Positions 17,216 through 24,840 of a DNA stretch of 64,000 nucleotides are shown here, piece by piece. The notes under the pieces are model-generated. The model ran no database searches. It was given only the letters and a program-made list of their open reading frames with translations, and was not told where the DNA came from. This DNA comes from Nocardia transvalensis NBRC 15921 (GTDB lineage: Bacteria > Actinomycetota > Actinomycetes > Mycobacteriales > Mycobacteriaceae): assembly GCF_000308875.1 (NCBI RefSeq), contig NZ_BAGL01000038.1:43348-107347 (forward strand). Direction: 5' to 3'. Both the position numbers and the translations under genes were made by a program. How positions within the stretch are numbered: position 1 is the first letter of the stretch; each line of letters begins with the position of its first letter.

Positions 17216-17376
17216 GCCCAGCGGACGGGCTGATCACGCGTGCTGCCATTCCCCGGTGTCGCCCGGCAGTCGGGCTGATCATGCGTGTTGCCATTCCCCG
17301 GTGTCGCCCGGCGGGCGGGCTGATCATGCGTGTTGCCATTCCCAGTGTCGCCCGGCAGTCGGGCTGATCATGCGTG
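17216..17376. repeat. 45-bp tandem repeat, 3.6 copies, upstream of treZ
   Basis: Copies at 17216-17260, 17261-17305, 17306-17349 (one base shorter) and a partial one at 17350-17376. The shared core is CGGGCTGATCATGCGTG followed by TTGCCATTCC and GGTGTC. The last copy ends 13 bases before the treZ start. Each unit contains the palindrome TGATCA. The length (45 = 15 codons) lets a frame stay open through the array, but I see no gene there. Confidence 0.9.
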
Positions 17377-17389
17377 GGATGCTGGGGCG

Positions 17390-19153
17390 ATGGCCGGGTT
17401 CGAGGTGTGGGCGCCGCGGGCGCGGCGGGTGCGGTGCGAGGTGGACGGCGCGGTGCATCCGATGGCGCGCGACCTGCGGGGATGGTGGCGGGCCGAGGTC
17501 GAGGCGGGGCCGGGCGCGCGGTACGGGTTCCTGCTCGACGACGATCCGGCCGTGCTGCCGGATCCGCGCTCGCCCCGGCAGCCGGACGGCGTGCACGGGA
17601 GGTCGGCGCTGTACCGGCCGGACCCGGCGGACTGGACCGATGCCGGGTGGACCGGGCGGCAGCTGGCGGGGTCGGTGTTCTACGAGCTGCATATCGGCAC
17701 GTTCACGCCGGAGGGGACCTTCGACGCCGCGGTCGGGCGGCTCGATCACCTGGTGGAACTCGGTGTCACGACGGTCGAGCTGATGCCGGTCAACGCGTTC
17801 AACGGGGCCTGGAACTGGGGCTACGACGGGGTGCTGTGGTACGCGGTGCACGAGGCATACGGCGGGCCGGACGGGCTGCGGCGGTTCGTGGACGCCTGCC
17901 ACGGGCGGGGGCTGGCGGTGGCGCTGGACGTCGTCTACAACCACCTCGGGCCGTCCGGGAACTACCTGCCCCGATTCGGCCCGTATCTCGGCGACGGGCA
18001 CAGCACGTGGGGGCAGCGCCTCAACCTCGACGGTCCCGGCTCGGACGAGGTGCGCGCGTACGTCATCGGCAACGCGCTGCGGTGGTTCGCCGAATTCCAC
18101 ATCGACGCGCTGCGCCTGGACGCCGTGCACGCACTCGCCGACAGCCGCGCCATCCCGCTGCTGGAGCAGCTGTCGATCGATACCGCCGCGCTCTCGGCGC
18201 AGCTGGGCCGCCCGCTCACCCTCATCGCCGAGAGCGACCTGAACGATCCCCGGCTGATCACGCCGCGCGCCGTCGGCGGGTACGGCCTGGACGGGCAGTG
18301 GAACGACGACCTGCACCACGCCATCCACGCCGCGGTGTCCGGTGAAAGGCAGGGCTACTACGGGGATTTCGGGTCCATGCGGTGTCTCGCGGAGACCATG
18401 GGTCGCGGATTCTTCCATGCCGCGACGTATTCCAGCTTCCGCGGCCGCACGCACGGGCGTCCCTTGGATACCGAGGTGATTCCGGCCGATGCACTGCTGG
18501 CCTACACCTGCAATCACGACCAGATCGGCAACCGCGCCCTCGGCGACCGGCCCTCCGCCTCGCTCACGTCCGGCCAGCTGGCCGTGAAAGCCGTTCTGGC
18601 CCTGCTGTCCCCGTACACGCCGATGCTGTTCATGGGCGAGGAGTGGGGTGCGCGCACGCCGTTCCGGTACTTCACGGCACACTCCGAACCCGAACTCGCC
18701 GCGGCCGTCGCCGCGGGGCGTCGCGCCGAATTCGCCGAGCACGGCTGGCCCGCGGGCGATATCCCCGATCCGCAGGATCCCGCGACCTTCCACGCCTCGA
18801 AGATCGACTGGTCCGAGCTGTCGGAGCCGGAGTCCGCCCGTCTGCTGTCCTGTTACCGGGACCTGCTGGCTCTCCGGCGTGCCCACCCCGACCTCACCGA
18901 TCCCTGGCTTCCGCGGCTCGCCGTCGAATTCGACGAGGACTCCCGGTGGATAATCCTGCACCGCAACACCATTCACATCCTTTGCAACCTGTCACCCGCC
19001 CCGGCCACCCTGCCCGTCATCGGCGATACGCTCCTGGTCTGGGAGCCCGTCCGCCGGACCGCCACGGCCACAACGGTTCCCGCCCACTCCTTCGCGGTCC
19101 TCGCGTCCGGCCCTACCGAGCCGGGGGGATCCGCCGGGTCAGCCAGGCGGTGA
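17390..19153 (+). CDS. treZ: malto-oligosyltrehalose trehalohydrolase
   Basis: A 587-residue GH13 enzyme that releases trehalose from maltooligosyltrehalose, the second step of the TreY-TreZ pathway from glycogen. It has the N-terminal E-set/CBM48 domain (FEVWAPRARRVRCEVDG), then the GH13 barrel: LDVVYNHLGPSGNYLP, the nucleophile in FHIDALRLDAVHAL, the acid in TLIAESDLNDP, and TCNHDQIGNRALG. Length is that of the family. The start ATG (MAGFEVWAPRA) follows the 45-bp repeat array. In mycobacteria treZ follows treX-treY directly; here it is alone on the other strand, about 17 kb from them. Its 3' end overlaps the convergent hydrolase gene by 41 bases. Confidence 0.95.
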   Translation: MAGFEVWAPRARRVRCEVDGAVHPMARDLRGWWRAEVEAGPGARYGFLLDDDPAVLPDPRSPRQPDGVHGRSALYRPDPADWTDAGWTGRQLAGSVFYELHIGTFTPEGTFDAAVGRLDHLVELGVTTVELMPVNAFNGAWNWGYDGVLWYAVHEAYGGPDGLRRFVDACHGRGLAVALDVVYNHLGPSGNYLPRFGPYLGDGHSTWGQRLNLDGPGSDEVRAYVIGNALRWFAEFHIDALRLDAVHALADSRAIPLLEQLSIDTAALSAQLGRPLTLIAESDLNDPRLITPRAVGGYGLDGQWNDDLHHAIHAAVSGERQGYYGDFGSMRCLAETMGRGFFHAATYSSFRGRTHGRPLDTEVIPADALLAYTCNHDQIGNRALGDRPSASLTSGQLAVKAVLALLSPYTPMLFMGEEWGARTPFRYFTAHSEPELAAAVAAGRRAEFAEHGWPAGDIPDPQDPATFHASKIDWSELSEPESARLLSCYRDLLALRRAHPDLTDPWLPRLAVEFDEDSRWIILHRNTIHILCNLSPAPATLPVIGDTLLVWEPVRRTATATTVPAHSFAVLASGPTEPGGSAGSARR

Positions 19154-20504
19154 CGTAGTCGAGGACCTCCGGGGCGATGGTGGTCTCGATGGCCGGATAT
19201 TCGGCAGGACTGCCGGTGCCGGCGGGTTGCATGAGGTGGTTGAGGCCGTCGAAGACGTGGACGTCGGCGTCGGGGTCGGCGGACAGGTACTGCTGGGCCA
19301 GCGGTGCGCTCTGGTCGGGCGGGACCTGGTGATCCTTGCCGCCGTAGAACGCCAGGACCGGCATGCGCAGGGCCGACAGCGCCGGGGCCGGGTCGTAGGT
19401 GACCAGCGAGGAGAAGTACGTGCCGGTGAACTCGTCGATCTCCTCCGGCGAGAGCTGCTTCTCCGGCGGGAGCTGCGTATTGCGGTCGGTGAGGTAGCGC
19501 CGCACCGCCTCGGTGTCGCCGGTGCGGATCAGCGTGGTGAGCGTGCTGATGAACCCGATCTGATCGCTTTTCTCCGCCGCCGAGGCGCCGCGCGTGTCCA
19601 GCGCGATCCAGTTCTGCGCCAGCAGCACGTCGGCGCCGGTCGCGGCGGGACCGGCCATCATGATCACGAAGGCGACGCCGCTGCCGGGCCGGGACGCCAC
19701 CAGCGGCCCGAGATAGCCGCCCTCACTGTGGCCCAGCAGGCCGATGCGGGCCTTGTCGATATCGGGCCGGGCGCGCAGGAAATCCATCCCGGCCCCCACG
19801 TCGCCGGCCAGATCGTTGTAGGTGGACCGGGTGAGCGAGCCGCTCGTGCCGCCGACCCCGCGGTCGTCGGTGCGCAGGACGGCGTATCCGGCGCGGGTCA
19901 GGGTGTCCGACAGCAGCAGGAACGGTTTGTGGCCCAGCAGTTCCTCGTCGCGGTTCTGCGCGCCGCTGCCGCTGATCAGGACGACGGCCGGATACGGTCC
20001 CGGCGCGGCGGGCAGAGTGAGCGTGCCCGCGATCGTCACCGGGCCGCTGCGATAGGAGACGTCCTCCGAGCGGTAGGGGTATGGGGGCCGCGGCTCCTGC
20101 GGTCGCGGCGCCTCGGGCACCGTGCCGCGGCCCAGAGTCAGGGGCAGCGGCTGGCCGGACTGGGTGAACGTGCCGGTGATCGAGTCGCTGCCCCGGTCGT
20201 AGCGCCCGGCGAAGGACGGGTCGCCGGGCAGGCCGGGGATGGTGAACCGGACATCGCTGGGAGTGCTGGTCACGTCCCGTAACGGCCGGTCGTGGATTCC
20301 TTGGACGGGCACCGAGACGGTGGCGCCGTCGGCGGTGAACCGCACGCCCAGCGGCAGCGGCGCGTCCGGGACCGGCAGGCTGCCCTGCCAGTCGCCGATC
20401 AGCGCGCGGTCCATCGGGGCGGCGACGGGCGATCCGGACCGCGAACAGGCGCCCGCCAGTGCTACGGCGAGCAGAACGAGCGCCAGTGACCGCAACGATC
20501 GCAT
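19113..20504 (-). CDS. secreted lipoprotein alpha/beta hydrolase (S33-like)
   Basis: A 463-residue protein with a lipoprotein signal (RSLALVLLAVALAGACS, lipobox Cys about residue 20). An N-terminal beta-rich region of about 130 residues precedes an alpha/beta hydrolase domain. The hydrolase shows the oxyanion segment VLISGSGAQNRDE, the nucleophile elbow GLLGHSEGGYLGPL, a late Asp in FYGGKDHQVPP and the His in FDGLNHLMQP. It is probably anchored on the outer face of the membrane and acts as an esterase or peptidase; substrate unknown. ATG 20504 is the only start that gives a signal peptide directly. Confidence 0.85.
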   Translation of the reverse strand: MRSLRSLALVLLAVALAGACSRSGSPVAAPMDRALIGDWQGSLPVPDAPLPLGVRFTADGATVSVPVQGIHDRPLRDVTSTPSDVRFTIPGLPGDPSFAGRYDRGSDSITGTFTQSGQPLPLTLGRGTVPEAPRPQEPRPPYPYRSEDVSYRSGPVTIAGTLTLPAAPGPYPAVVLISGSGAQNRDEELLGHKPFLLLSDTLTRAGYAVLRTDDRGVGGTSGSLTRSTYNDLAGDVGAGMDFLRARPDIDKARIGLLGHSEGGYLGPLVASRPGSGVAFVIMMAGPAATGADVLLAQNWIALDTRGASAAEKSDQIGFISTLTTLIRTGDTEAVRRYLTDRNTQLPPEKQLSPEEIDEFTGTYFSSLVTYDPAPALSALRMPVLAFYGGKDHQVPPDQSAPLAQQYLSADPDADVHVFDGLNHLMQPAGTGSPAEYPAIETTIAPEVLDYVTAWLTRRIPPAR

Positions 20505-20669
20505 AACCCACGATAGCCAGAAATGGCCCGGCAACCACGCCGACTCGGCGAAAACCCGCAGGACCGGCGGGTACGCCGCCGCATCGCGCCGGATAGCGGT
20601 CCGGTGACGGGAAATCATCACTCGGACAACGGCATTGCCGTGTGCGGTATGCCGCCGTACCGTAAACGT

Positions 20670-21923
20670 GTGAGTAGAGTGGCTTTTTCCTTCGAACCCG
20701 CGGAGCTGCCCGCCGGGGTGTCCGGGCACGCGGCTGTCGGGTTCGAGCCGCTGGTCCGCGCGTTTTCGCGCTTCGTCGGCGACCGGAACGGCGCCGGCGG
20801 GGCGCTGGCGGTGCACCGCCACGGCGAGCCGTTGGTGGACATCTGGCACGGCGGCGCCTCCGCCACCGAGCCGTGGACCCACGACACCGGCGCGATCGTC
20901 TTCTCCGCGACGAAAGGCATTGCGGCAACGGTCATTCACCGTCTCGCCGACCGCGGGCTGATCGACTACGCCGCGCCCGTCGCCGAGTACTGGCCGGAGT
21001 TCGGCGCGGCCGGGAAGGACCGGATCACGGTGCGGCACTTGCTGACCCACCGCGCCGGACTGTCCGGGCTGCCGTCCATCGCGGGCGGTCTGACCGAGGT
21101 GCTGGACCACGACCTCATGCAGCAGCGGCTGGCCGCGGCCGCGCCCGACGCGCTGCGCGGCACCCCGACCTATCACGCGCTCACTTTCGGCTGGCTGCTG
21201 GCGGGCCTGGCCCGCGCGGTCACCGGCCACACCATGGCCGAACTGTTCCGCACCGAGGTCGCCGAGCCGCTGGGCGTCGACGGCATCCACCTCGGTCGCC
21301 CGCCGGCGGGCGCGCCGACCACGGTCGCCACCCTGGCCGGGTCCCGGCTCGCGCTCGTCGGAGCGCCCGCGAGCGCGCTGTTCCTCGGCCGTGCCTACGG
21401 GATTCCGGGCGCCGCCGGCGCCGCGGCGCGCTCGCTGTTCCTGCCCGGCCTGGAGGGACTGCTGGAGGGCGAGGACCCGCCGATTCTCGGCACTCAACTC
21501 GCCGCGGGCAACGGTGTCTGCACCGCCGAGGGCCTGGCGGCGATGTACGGCGCGCTCGCCTGTGACGGCATGGTGGCGGGGCGCCGGTACCTGTCCGCGC
21601 GCACGATCGGCGCGCTGCGGCACATCGAGAGCTTCCGGCTCGACCACGGCCTGTTCTACATCCCGATGATGTGGCACCTCGGCTATCACTCGCTGCCGAT
21701 CCCCGGCGCCCGGACCGGATTCGGCCATATCGGCCTGGGCGGGTCGTTCGGCTGGGCCGAGCCGCGCATGGGTCTGTCGGTCGGCTTCGTGCACAACCGC
21801 CTCTCCATCGACAAGATGGCCTGGGACATGATCGCCGCGGCGTGGGCCCTGCCTCTCGCGGTACGCGGCGCGCGCGCCGCGGAGAAACGCACCACGCGTC
21901 TCCCACGGCCCGCGGCCGCCTGA
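20670..21923 (+). CDS. serine hydrolase of the beta-lactamase fold (EstB-like esterase)
   Basis: A protein of about 417 residues of the class C beta-lactamase/esterase EstB family. The SxxK motif is in IVFSATKGIAATV, the Tyr motif in GTPTYHALTFGWLLAG, and the third motif in FGHIGLGGSFGWAEP (HxG). It lacks a clear signal peptide, so it is probably a cytosolic esterase rather than a penicillin-binding protein. The start is uncertain: GTG 20670 gives VSRVAFSFEPAELP; an ATG at 20649 is possible. It is divergent from the lipoprotein hydrolase at 19113-20504. Confidence 0.85.
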   Translation: MSRVAFSFEPAELPAGVSGHAAVGFEPLVRAFSRFVGDRNGAGGALAVHRHGEPLVDIWHGGASATEPWTHDTGAIVFSATKGIAATVIHRLADRGLIDYAAPVAEYWPEFGAAGKDRITVRHLLTHRAGLSGLPSIAGGLTEVLDHDLMQQRLAAAAPDALRGTPTYHALTFGWLLAGLARAVTGHTMAELFRTEVAEPLGVDGIHLGRPPAGAPTTVATLAGSRLALVGAPASALFLGRAYGIPGAAGAAARSLFLPGLEGLLEGEDPPILGTQLAAGNGVCTAEGLAAMYGALACDGMVAGRRYLSARTIGALRHIESFRLDHGLFYIPMMWHLGYHSLPIPGARTGFGHIGLGGSFGWAEPRMGLSVGFVHNRLSIDKMAWDMIAAAWALPLAVRGARAAEKRTTRLPRPAAA

Positions 21924-21965
21924 CCTCCCTGGGCGTCCGGTCCGGTTACTCCCCGCGCAGAGTCC

Positions 21966-22011
21966 GCTCAATCCTGCGGAGGGTTTGCGCTCAACCCTGC
22001 GAAGGGTTTGC
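21966..22011. repeat. two tandem 23-bp hairpin repeats
   Basis: 21966-21988 and 21989-22011 match at 21 of 23 positions. Each can fold: the second has perfect AACCCT/AGGGTT arms around GCGA, the first has one mismatch. They lie about 45 bases after the stop of the serine hydrolase gene and could form a tandem terminator or a short REP-like element. Confidence 0.7.
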
Positions 22012-22129
22012 TCTTCCCCCGGCAAGATTGGGGGGTCTCCCCGCGCGGGCGATGCCGTTACAGTGCCGGGGGACGATTTCCGACGTCCCGCCCGAACGGG
22101 CGGGGCCGCTACAGATCGAGAGTTCCTTC

Positions 22130-22348
22130 GTGCGTACCACGATTCGCGCCGCCGCCGCCGGCTCGATGCTCGCCGCCGCGCTGGTCACCGGCGCCGCGAC
22201 CGCCTCCGCGGAGGCCCCGCAGCCGGGCGTCCTCGAGCAGATCGCCGATCACCTGCGCGCGATCGGCACCGGCTCGGGGATTCCGGACTGGCACTGCCAG
22301 TTCGGATCCAGTAACGACCCGGCCTGCTTCCTGCCGTACTACGACTAG
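22130..22348 (+). CDS. small secreted protein
   Basis: A 72-residue protein with a clear signal peptide (RTTIRAAAAGSMLAAALVTGAATASAEA, cut after about residue 28), leaving a mature peptide of about 44 residues that ends WHCQFGSSNDPACFLPYYD. The two Cys (in WHCQ and PACF) could form a disulfide. No family is recognised, although similar short Cys-pair secreted proteins are common in Nocardia. The start is a GTG with weak GAGAG upstream. Its stop shares CTAG with the convergent ilvA stop. Confidence 0.65.
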   Translation: MRTTIRAAAAGSMLAAALVTGAATASAEAPQPGVLEQIADHLRAIGTGSGIPDWHCQFGSSNDPACFLPYYD

Positions 22349-23700
22349 GTGAGGTAGCGGTAGGCGGGGGAGCCGGGGTCCAGGCGCTCGCACTGGATGG
22401 GCGAGTCGTGCATGCGCTTCTGCAGCGGGCCCAGGCCGTCGGGGGCGCCCAGTTCGATGCCGACCAGCGCCGCGCCGGTCTCCCGGTTGTTGCGCTTGAC
22501 GTATTCGAACAGGGTGATGTCGTCGTCGGGGCCGAGTACCTCGTCGAGGAAGCGGCGCAGCGCCCCCGGCTCCTGCGGGAAGTCCACCAGGAAGTAGTGC
22601 TTCAGGCCCCGGTGCACCAGCGAGCGCTCGATGACCTCGCCGTAGCGCGACACGTCGTTGTTGCCGCCCGACAGCAGGCAGACCACCGTCGCGCCGGGCT
22701 CCATCCGGATCTCGGCGAGCGCCGCGACCGCCAGCGCGCCGGCGGGCTCGGCGATGATGCCCTCGTTCTGATACAGCTCGAGCATCGCGGTGCAGATCGC
22801 GCCCTCGTCCACCTGCATCAGGCGGAAAGATCCGGCGCCCCTGGGGGATTCGGTCGCGGTCAGCAGCGGCAGCGAACCGTGCGAGCGGACCCGGCCGCCG
22901 AACTTCGACACCGCCGCGTACGGCAGATCGCCGATGCGCCGCACCGCCGCGCCGTCGACGAACGGATCGATCTCCGGCAGCGTGACCGGGCCACCGGCCA
23001 CAAGCGCCGCGGTCATGGACGCCGCGCCCGCCGGTTCCGCCCCGAGGATCGCGGTGGCCGGGGAGCGCTCGCGCAGATAGGTGCCGATCCCGGCCAGGCA
23101 GCCGCCGCCTCCGACCGGCACGATCACCAGATCGGGCGTGCCGCCGATCTGCTCCAGGATCTCCGCGGCGATGGTGCCCTGACCGGCCGCGGTGCGCGGA
23201 TCGTCGAACGGGGCCACCGTGGTCGCGCCCGTGCGCGCCACGTCGTCGGCGGCCGCGGCGGCCGCGGCGTCGTAGGTGTCGCCGATGGCGATGAGCTGGA
23301 CGAACTGCCCGCCGTGCGCGCGGATGCGGTCGCGCTTCTGCTTCGGGGTCGTGGTCGGGACGTAGATGCGGCCCTGGATGCCCATCGTCTTACAGGCATA
23401 GGCGACGCCCTGGGCGTGATTGCCGGCGCTGGCCGCCACCACACCGGCCGCGCGCTCGCTGTCGGACAGTTGCAGGATCAGGTTGTAGGCCCCGCGCAGC
23501 TTGTAGGACCGGACCGCGGTCAGATCCTCGCGCTTGACGTAGACGTCCGCTCCCGACAGCGCCGACAACCGCTCGATGCGCTGCAGCGGCGTCGGCTCGA
23601 TGATCTCGGAAATTCGCTTGGCGGCCGCATCGATCTCGTCCGCGCTCAGTTCTGGCAGCGGACCGGCAACTTTCTCGGCGACATCAAGCGGGTTGGACAC
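22345..23700 (-). CDS. ilvA: threonine ammonia-lyase (biosynthetic threonine dehydratase)
   Basis: A 451-residue PLP enzyme converting threonine to 2-oxobutanoate, the first step to isoleucine. The PLP lysine is in REDLTAVRSYKLRGAYN, with SAGNHAQGVA, the glycine loop PVGGGGCLAG, and LLSGGNNDVSRYGEV. The C-terminal ACT-like domain (HYFLVDFPQEPGALRRFLDEVLGPDDDITLFEYVKRNNRETG) is the isoleucine-sensing part. Compared with M. tuberculosis IlvA as I remember it, about 21 residues are added at roughly residues 268-289 (GRVRSHGSLPLLTATESPRG), between YAAVSKFG and VDEGAIC. In Mtb too it lies next to a Ddn-type enzyme. Confidence 0.95.
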   Translation of the reverse strand: MSNPLDVAEKVAGPLPELSADEIDAAAKRISEIIEPTPLQRIERLSALSGADVYVKREDLTAVRSYKLRGAYNLILQLSDSERAAGVVAASAGNHAQGVAYACKTMGIQGRIYVPTTTPKQKRDRIRAHGGQFVQLIAIGDTYDAAAAAAADDVARTGATTVAPFDDPRTAAGQGTIAAEILEQIGGTPDLVIVPVGGGGCLAGIGTYLRERSPATAILGAEPAGAASMTAALVAGGPVTLPEIDPFVDGAAVRRIGDLPYAAVSKFGGRVRSHGSLPLLTATESPRGAGSFRLMQVDEGAICTAMLELYQNEGIIAEPAGALAVAALAEIRMEPGATVVCLLSGGNNDVSRYGEVIERSLVHRGLKHYFLVDFPQEPGALRRFLDEVLGPDDDITLFEYVKRNNRETGAALVGIELGAPDGLGPLQKRMHDSPIQCERLDPGSPAYRYLT

Positions 23701-23743
23701 CCGAACATGCTAACCGGGCGGGGGGAGAGGTGAATGCCCACGG

Positions 23744-23779
23744 TCCTGCGGGGTGCGGGATGCCCCGCACCCCGCAGGA
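23744..23779 (-). terminator. strong hairpin between the Ddn-type gene and ilvA
   Basis: A 16-bp perfect GC-rich stem, 23744-23759 with 23764-23779, and a 4-nt loop (ATGC). A second GC-rich inverted pair (CCCCGCGG/CCGCGGGG, 23812-23838) overlaps the 3' end of the upstream gene. Both fit a terminator for the Ddn-type gene, so ilvA is probably transcribed from its own promoter. Confidence 0.75.
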
Positions 23780-23827
23780 AGTGGTGTTCCCCGCAGGGAG
23801 CGCCGACCGTTCCCCGCGGGGCGCTTT

Positions 23828-24262
23828 TCACCGCGGGGTGAGGACGAAGACCGGGATCTCGCGGTCCGTCTTCTTCTGGTAGTCCGCGTAGTCGGGCCAG
23901 GCCTCGACCGCGCGCTTCCACCACACGGCCTTCTCCTCGCCGAATACCTCGCGGGCGGTGTAGTCCTTGATCACCTCGCCGTCGCGCAGGTCGACGTGCG
24001 GATCGGCCTTGATGTTGTGGTACCAGACGGGATTCTTCGGCGCCCCGCCGAGCGAGGCGACCACCGCGTACTCGCCGTCGTGCTCGACCCGCATCAGCGC
24101 GGTCTTGCGCAGCTTGCCGGTCTTGGCGCCGCGCGTGGTGAGCAGGATGATCGGCTTGCCCTTGATAGTGGTGGCGTCGGTGCCGTTCGAGGCCTCGTAC
24201 TTCTCGGCCTGCTTGCGGGCCCAGTCAGAGGTGCTGGGTTCGTACTCTCCTGTCAATGGCAT
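23828..24262 (-). CDS. F420-dependent nitroreductase-family protein (Ddn/FDOR-A)
   Basis: A 144-residue protein of the deazaflavin-dependent nitroreductase family: [55 protein letters not shown] is the family signature for binding F420 in the split beta-barrel. These enzymes reduce quinones and activate nitroimidazoles in mycobacteria. ATG 24262 ([18 protein letters not shown]) was chosen over one seven codons upstream. Its place next to ilvA matches the Rv1558-Rv1559 neighbourhood. Confidence 0.92.
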   Translation of the reverse strand: MPLTGEYEPSTSDWARKQAEKYEASNGTDATTIKGKPIILLTTRGAKTGKLRKTALMRVEHDGEYAVVASLGGAPKNPVWYHNIKADPHVDLRDGEVIKDYTAREVFGEEKAVWWKRAVEAWPDYADYQKKTDREIPVFVLTPR

Positions 24263-24310
24263 GCCCCTGACAATGCCCGGCAACCTCTCGGATATTCCTG
24301 GGACGAAAAT

Positions 24311-24326
24311 GTTCGGTAGACCGAAC
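24311..24326. promoter_or_regulatory. perfect palindrome between divergent genes
   Basis: GTTCGGT-AG-ACCGAAC, 7-bp arms with a 2-bp centre, in the 89-base gap between the Ddn-type gene and the small membrane protein gene. It has the form of a dimeric repressor operator; the regulator is not evident. Confidence 0.6.
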
Positions 24327-24351
24327 TTGGCCGTCCGTGTACCCTGACGAC

Positions 24352-24579
24352 ATGGCAGTGGTAGACCCCACCTCAGCTCCCGCGATCGCCCCCGGGCGGA
24401 CGATCGACATCGCGGGCACGCCGTGGCCGGTCTACAAACTGGAGGCCCTCGCGCTGGGGGCGATTGTCTGCCTGGTCCTGGCCGTGGTCACCGGTTCGCT
24501 GCAGGTGGCCGTGCTCGCCGGTGCGTCGCTGTCGGCCCTGCGCTGGGCCGTCGGCGCGGTCCGCGCCGCCCGGACGTAG
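24352..24579 (+). CDS. small two-helix membrane protein
   Basis: A 75-residue protein with a hydrophilic N terminus ([31 protein letters not shown]) and two hydrophobic segments ([15 protein letters not shown] and [21 protein letters not shown]). No family recognised; function unknown. ATG 24352 gives the compact protein; a short TTG/GTG extension is possible. Confidence 0.7.
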   Translation: MAVVDPTSAPAIAPGRTIDIAGTPWPVYKLEALALGAIVCLVLAVVTGSLQVAVLAGASLSALRWAVGAVRAART

Positions 24580-24656
24580 GGCCTCCGCCCGCCCGGGCCG
24601 TCGCAGTCCCCCTGATCGTCGTGGTTCTCGGAAAGAGCGCCGGTCCGCCGGTCGAA

Positions 24657-24672
24657 GTGTTAGCGTTAACAC
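24657..24672. promoter_or_regulatory. LacI-type operator
   Basis: GTGTTAGC-GTTAACAC, a 16-bp palindrome with one mismatch and the central CpG typical of LacI-family operators, about 170 bases before the lacI-type gene. A second, more degenerate half-matching site (AACGCTAACC) lies at 24774-24787, closer to the start. Confidence 0.7.
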
Positions 24673-24840
24673 AGGGATACGGGCACGTTCGACGGGGTTC
24701 GGTGCCATCGACAGCTGTTGACGGGCAATCGCTTTCGACGGCCGTCGCCGACGGTCCCGCCGGGTAACCGCGCGGGAACGCTAACCTGAATTCGGGAACA
24801 ACCGGGGCCGTAGCGGCACAGTGGCCCGGAAGGCAGGAAT

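Noticed and set aside
17002..17367. Open frame with 15-residue repeats over the 45-bp array
   Set aside because: The repeated peptide only reflects the 45-bp DNA period; upstream residues are antisense to the methyltransferase and no ribosome site is seen.
17216..17376. CRISPR array
   Set aside because: Units are contiguous, without variable spacers, and there are no cas genes.
19113..22025. 970-codon minus-strand frame
   Set aside because: Only the last 463 codons form a protein with signal peptide and hydrolase motifs; the rest is antisense to the serine hydrolase gene.
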